This document shows positions 5,082 to 8,283 of a DNA stretch of 8,283 nt, piece after piece. The stretch's first letter is position 1, and every line of letters begins with the position of its first letter. The DNA comes from Draconibacterium orientale. GTDB taxonomy: Bacteria; Bacteroidota; Bacteroidia; Bacteroidales; UBA1556. The DNA lies in NCBI GenBank assembly GCA_022736595.1, contig DZDC01000012.1, positions 1-8,283 of the forward strand. Direction: 5' to 3'. The translations under genes were made by a program, and so were the position numbers. The notes beneath the pieces were generated by a model. The model had not been told where the DNA came from, searched no databases, and saw nothing but the letters and a program-made list of their open reading frames with translations.

Positions 5082-5720
5082 AGAAAGGTCAAGCGGGCGG
5101 GTTATTTTTATATTTCTTTGATTACCAAGCACCAAATTGACTTCAATACCTTGTGCTTCAATTACGCTGGCATCGTCAGTAAAATTGGGGCTATATTCAA
5201 TTTGATAAGCCTTTTTAATAAGTTCCGATTTGAAGCCTTGTGGAGTTTGAATGATTTTGAATTTGCTGCGATCGAGGGCTTGACTTCCCGTAGAAGTAAT
5301 CTCACGTATGCTTTCGTTGAGGTCGATATAAGGAATTGCGGTCCCCTTCTCATAGGCGGCTTGAAGAACCCGATCAATGGTTTCGTGGCTCACCAATGGG
5401 CGCACGCCATCGTGAATAAGAACAATACTATCGTTGGGAATATGTTCCACAGCATTTTGTACCGAAAAAAAGCGTTCCTTTCCTCCTCTAACAATTTGGT
5501 GCTCAATATCAAACTTAAATTCATTGCAAAGGTTTTTCCAAAGCAGAATATGAGCCTCTGGAAGTACCACAATAATTTCGATTTTAGAATCAAATTTTTT
5601 GAAATTTTCGATGGCGTGCATCAAAATGGGCTTGCCCAGAATGGGAATGAATTGCTTAGGAATCTGCATTTCCATGCGATTTCCTACACCTCCTCCCAGT
5701 ATTATGGCGTGTCGAAGCAT
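5052..5720 (-). CDS. ispD: 2-C-methyl-D-erythritol 4-phosphate cytidylyltransferase
   Basis: IspD couples CTP with methylerythritol phosphate, the third step of the MEP route to isoprenoids, in the cytoplasm. The 222-aa length is normal. The nucleotide-binding loop is ILGGGVGNRM (7-16), with GGG where many homologues have AAG, followed by PKQF (21-24). Later motifs are HDGVRPLV (103-110), TPQGF (159-163), TDDASVIE (181-188) and NIKITRPLDL (203-212). All key positions are present. It follows queA by 36 nt with no promoter of its own visible, so it is probably cotranscribed. It serves the same lipid supply as uppP further upstream, since undecaprenyl phosphate is built from isoprenoid units. 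A ribitol phosphate cytidylyltransferase (TarI-like) is the nearest alternative; no teichoic acid context supports it. Confidence 0.93.
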   Translation of the reverse strand: MLRHAIILGGGVGNRMEMQIPKQFIPILGKPILMHAIENFKKFDSKIEIIVVLPEAHILLWKNLCNEFKFDIEHQIVRGGKERFFSVQNAVEHIPNDSIVLIHDGVRPLVSHETIDRVLQAAYEKGTAIPYIDLNESIREITSTGSQALDRSKFKIIQTPQGFKSELIKKAYQIEYSPNFTDDASVIEAQGIEVNLVLGNQRNIKITRPLDLSIAESLMTQS

Positions 5721-5756
5721 TTGGAATTTCTAAATGATTTTTAAACCTGTATTTCC

Positions 5757-6803
5757 TTATTTTATAAGCATGGCGTCGCCATAGGTAAAGAAGTTATATC
5801 CTTCTTTGATGGCCACTTTGTAAGCTTCCATAAGGAAATCGTATCCACAATAAGCTGCAGTAAGCATCATCATGGGTGATTTGGGAAGGTGAAAATTGGT
5901 AATCATGTGGTTTGCCACGCTGAAATCGTAGGGAGGAAAGATAAATTTATTGGTCCATCCTTCATAAGGTTTCATGTGCCCCGAGATGGTAACTGAGGTT
6001 TCAATGGCTTTCATAACAGTGGTGCCCACAGCGATCACATTGCGGCGTGCATCCACGGCTTTATTTACAATATCAACCGTATTTTGTGGGATAAACACTT
6101 GTTCTGAATCCATTTTGTGCTTCGAAAGATCCTCAACCTCGATGTGGCGGAAATTGCCAAGTCCTGTGTGTAAGGTTAAATCTTTAAAAGTGACGCCTTT
6201 GAGTTCGAGACGCTTGATGAGCTCACGGCTGAAGTGCATGCCGGCTGTAGGCGCAGCAACGCCTCCTTCATGAAGTGCAAATATGGTTTGATAACGATCT
6301 TTATCAATTTCAGTAACGGGTCGTTGAAGGGGAAGTGGAGTTTCTCCTAAACCTTCGATGGTGGCTTTAAAGTCTTCGTATGGACCATCAAACAAAAATC
6401 GCAAAGTACGTCCACGGCTGGTGGTATTGTCGATAACTTCAGCCACCAACGCATCATCATCTTGGCCAAAATACAGTTTGTTTCCAATGCGTATTTTACG
6501 AGCAGGATTTACTAACACATCCCAAAGGCGGGAGTCACGATTTAATTCACGGAGTAAAAAAACTTCAATTTTGGCTCCGGTTTTTTCTTTATAACCGTAC
6601 ATACGAGCCGGAAAAACCTTGGTGTTATTGGTAATGAATACATCACCTTCGCCAAAAAAATTGACTAAATCTTTAAAGGTATGGTGTTCAATGGTATGTT
6701 TTTTACGATCCAGTACCATTAATCTACTGTCGTCGCGGTTTTCTTTGGGATGACTTGCTACTAGTTCTGAGGGTAAATCAAACTTAAACTGTGAAAGCTT
6801 CAT
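5757..6803 (-). CDS. queA: S-adenosylmethionine:tRNA ribosyltransferase-isomerase
   Basis: QueA transfers the ribosyl part of SAM to 7-aminomethyl-7-deazaguanine in the wobble position of tRNAs with GUN anticodons, making epoxyqueuosine. The 348-aa protein is full length. Family blocks in order are FKFDLPSELVASHP (6-19), NNTKVFPARMYG (59-70), GGVAAPTAGMHFS (180-192), LTLHTGLGNF (209-218), HKMDSEQ (229-235), AVGTTVMKAIET (258-269), TNFHLPKSP (302-310) and YGDAMLI (341-347). Some usually conserved positions differ: GLGNF instead of GLGTF, KSPMMML instead of KSTLLML, and MKAIET instead of the usual RTLES. These look like lineage variation, not decay. It has its own promoter in the 105-nt gap after truB and is followed by ispD. 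Confidence 0.95.
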   Translation of the reverse strand: MKLSQFKFDLPSELVASHPKENRDDSRLMVLDRKKHTIEHHTFKDLVNFFGEGDVFITNNTKVFPARMYGYKEKTGAKIEVFLLRELNRDSRLWDVLVNPARKIRIGNKLYFGQDDDALVAEVIDNTTSRGRTLRFLFDGPYEDFKATIEGLGETPLPLQRPVTEIDKDRYQTIFALHEGGVAAPTAGMHFSRELIKRLELKGVTFKDLTLHTGLGNFRHIEVEDLSKHKMDSEQVFIPQNTVDIVNKAVDARRNVIAVGTTVMKAIETSVTISGHMKPYEGWTNKFIFPPYDFSVANHMITNFHLPKSPMMMLTAAYCGYDFLMEAYKVAIKEGYNFFTYGDAMLIK

Positions 6804-6863
6804 GGTTGATGGGGTTTATTTTGGTAATAAAATGTTGCCTAAATTCAGGGCAAAAAAGGAGTG

Positions 6864-6894
6864 CAAATGTAATACATTCGAAGGCCCTTGTCAA
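6864..6894 (-). promoter_or_regulatory. Bacteroidota-type promoter for queA-ispD
   Basis: On the minus strand a TTG (6894-6892) is followed by 20 nt and then TACATTTG (6871-6864), an exact TAnnTTTG -7 box at a good distance. It is the best promoter match in the window. The leader would be about 55 nt. It contains only a 5-bp hairpin, TTGCC with GGCAA, and no recognisable preQ1 riboswitch. Confidence 0.68.
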
Positions 6895-6908
6895 CTATTT
6901 AAGTAAAA

Positions 6909-7613
6909 TTATGATTGGCTGGACTTTAGCTCGTTAATTAGCGCTTTGAATTGGCTCACCTTCAGGGCGTCTTTCACGGTATAATCGCCTATTTTTTCCC
7001 GTCTTAGCACCGAAAGATAAGCTCCAGATTGAAGCTTCAATCCAAAATCTCGAGCTATGGAACGAATGTAGGTGCCTTTGCTGCATCTTATCTCAAAATC
7101 AATCTCGGGAAATCGTTGGGCATCCATCGTAAAATTATAAATGGTAATTTCTCGGCTTTTGAGTTCCAATTCTTTATCAGCGCGAGCATATTCATAGGCG
7201 CGTTTCCCGTTCACTTTTATGGCTGAATACTTGGGAGGAAATTGCTGTTGAACGCCAATAAAACTGGCCACACATTCTTCCAATTTCTCGGAGTCAATAT
7301 GTGAGGTTGGGTAGGTTTGATTTATTTCGGTTTCCAAATCGTAGCTCGGCGTAGTGGCTCCTAACACAAAGGTGCCGCTATAAACTTTCTCTTGAGCCTG
7401 TAGTTGATCGATATTTTTGGTGGCTTTCCCGGTACAAAGCAACAAAAGACCACTGGCCAATGGATCTAAAGTACCTGCGTGTCCTACTTTAATTTTTTTT
7501 AATCCCAGTTCCTTAACCAGACTGTTTCGAATACTCCTGACCACATCGAACGAAGTCCAATCTAATTCCTTGTCTATCAATACAACTTCGCCCTCTTGAA
7601 AATGAAAATTCAT
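6909..7613 (-). CDS. truB: tRNA pseudouridine-55 synthase
   Basis: TruB isomerises U55 in the T-loop of elongator tRNAs to pseudouridine. The catalytic aspartate is D50 in GHAGTLDPLASG (44-55). Also visible are KVYSGTFVLGATTPSYD (76-92), PPKYSAIKVNGKRAYEYAR at about 126-144, and CSKGTYIRSIARDFG further on. The protein is 234 aa. E. coli TruB is about 314 aa and has a carboxy-terminal PUA domain; the short form without it is usual in Bacteroidota, so this is not a truncation. Its ATG overlaps the uppP stop codon as TAATG, indicating translational coupling. No ribosome-binding site is seen upstream. Confidence 0.95.
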   Translation of the reverse strand: MNFHFQEGEVVLIDKELDWTSFDVVRSIRNSLVKELGLKKIKVGHAGTLDPLASGLLLLCTGKATKNIDQLQAQEKVYSGTFVLGATTPSYDLETEINQTYPTSHIDSEKLEECVASFIGVQQQFPPKYSAIKVNGKRAYEYARADKELELKSREITIYNFTMDAQRFPEIDFEIRCSKGTYIRSIARDFGLKLQSGAYLSVLRREKIGDYTVKDALKVSQFKALINELKSSQS

Positions 7614-8283
7614 TATGATATAGATAAATCAACACCTAAAAAATAAAGTCCAATGATAAGCAATCCCACTACGATTCTATACCATCCAAACATCGCAAAT
7701 CCATGGCGTGTTAAGAATCCAATAAAGGATTTGATGGCCACCATGGCCACCACAAAAGCCACTATATTTCCCAATAAAAGTATTCCAATATTGTCGGCAT
7801 TAAAAACGTGATAATTGCTCATAAGTTTATAACCCGAAGCTGCAAACATGGTGGGTACGGCCAAGAAAAATGAAAACTCTGCGGCGGCTTTTTTCGACAA
7901 CTTTTGAGTCATCCCTCCAATAATGGTGGCTGCCGAACGAGAAACTCCAGGAACCATGGCTAATACTTGAAAAAAGCCGATTTTTAACGCCCTAGGATAG
8001 GTGACGTCAACTTCTTCTTCGGGGTCTTTAAACCATCGATCGACAAAAAGCAGCACCACTCCTCCAAGCACAAGCATGACGGCTACGGTATATACACTTT
8101 CCAGCAGGCTTTCGATATAGTCGTTGAGCAAAAACCCAAATACGGCAGCGGGGATAAAAGCTATGAAAAGCTTGTAATAAAATTTCAGCGTCTGAAAAAA
8201 CCGCTTCCAATACAATACCACCACCGATAGGATGGCTCCAAATTGAATGTTAATGATAAAAGCTTGTACAAATGCATTGGACT
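7613..8283 (-). CDS. uppP: undecaprenyl-diphosphate phosphatase (5' end outside window)
   Basis: UppP (BacA) dephosphorylates undecaprenyl diphosphate so that the lipid carrier for peptidoglycan and other glycans can be reused; it is an integral inner-membrane protein. The visible part is 222 residues, read from 8281 leftward, and starts in the middle of the family: FVQAFIINIQFGAILSVVVLYW corresponds to the conserved IQLGAILAVVVLY region. The second signature, VPGVSRSAAT, lies at about 7925-7954, followed by several hydrophobic membrane segments. Roughly 40 amino-terminal residues, including the EGxTEFLPVSSTGH motif, lie beyond the right edge. A GTG at 8224 is an internal valine, not the start. 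In many Bacteroidota the upstream genes are ftsX and a DUF3098 gene, which may therefore follow outside the window. Confidence 0.93.
   Translation of the reverse strand, partial: SNAFVQAFIINIQFGAILSVVVLYWKRFFQTLKFYYKLFIAFIPAAVFGFLLNDYIESLLESVYTVAVMLVLGGVVLLFVDRWFKDPEEEVDVTYPRALKIGFFQVLAMVPGVSRSAATIIGGMTQKLSKKAAAEFSFFLAVPTMFAASGYKLMSNYHVFNADNIGILLLGNIVAFVVAMVAIKSFIGFLTRHGFAMFGWYRIVVGLLIIGLYFLGVDLSIS

Noticed and set aside
6804..6858. preQ1 riboswitch in the queA leader
   Set aside because: The leader has only a 5-bp stem and no preQ1-I-like stem with an adjacent A-rich tail that could form the pseudoknot.
8222..8224. GTG as start of uppP
   Set aside because: The frame is open to the right edge and the upstream residues (IQFGAILSVVV) match the conserved interior of UppP, so the true start is outside the window.

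Overview
The window reads as a chromosomal segment of a member of the Bacteroidota, probably flavobacteria-like. Three things point there. The promoters carry the Bacteroidota -7 box TAnnTTTG. The gene starts I inspected lack Shine-Dalgarno sequences and have A/T-rich leaders. The proteins have Bacteroidota-type forms: a long (321 aa) NusB, a short TruB without a PUA domain, and a flexirubin/aryl-polyene-type acyltransferase plus ACP pair.

Layout from left to right. Bases 1-1015 hold no convincing gene. They are a mosaic of stem-loops and dispersed-repeat-like pieces: a terminator-like hairpin near 70-104, a CCCTGAGCG repeat near 217-266, two copies of a TTTTGTTACTTTTT stem-loop (176-203 and 886-911), and an 18-position imperfect inverted repeat bounding a ~100-bp unit at 671-772. 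Next, on the minus strand, come a carrier protein (1991-2236) and an HxxxxE acyltransferase (1016-1921), with a hairpin plus U-tract between them. They are transcribed divergently from the plus-strand operon nusB (2378-3343), an Elp3-like radical SAM protein (3361-4383) and a DUF6873/GME-fold protein (4364-5044) that overlaps the radical SAM gene by 20 nt.

That operon converges, with a 7-nt gap, on a leftward group: uppP (cut by the right edge), truB, queA and ispD. The uppP stop and truB start overlap as TAATG. queA has its own strong promoter in the 105-nt truB-queA gap, and ispD follows queA by 36 nt.

Functionally the right half is housekeeping. UppP recycles the undecaprenyl carrier, IspD makes an isoprenoid precursor (so both serve the polyprenyl carrier supply), and TruB and QueA modify tRNA. 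The left half is more accessory: an acyl carrier/acyltransferase pair related to aryl polyene or flexirubin synthesis without the rest of such a cluster in view, next to the repeat-rich gap. The least understood part is the translationally coupled radical SAM and GME-fold pair behind nusB. I recognise the families but no biochemical role is known to me, and the GME-fold protein seems to lack the usual C-terminal cysteine.
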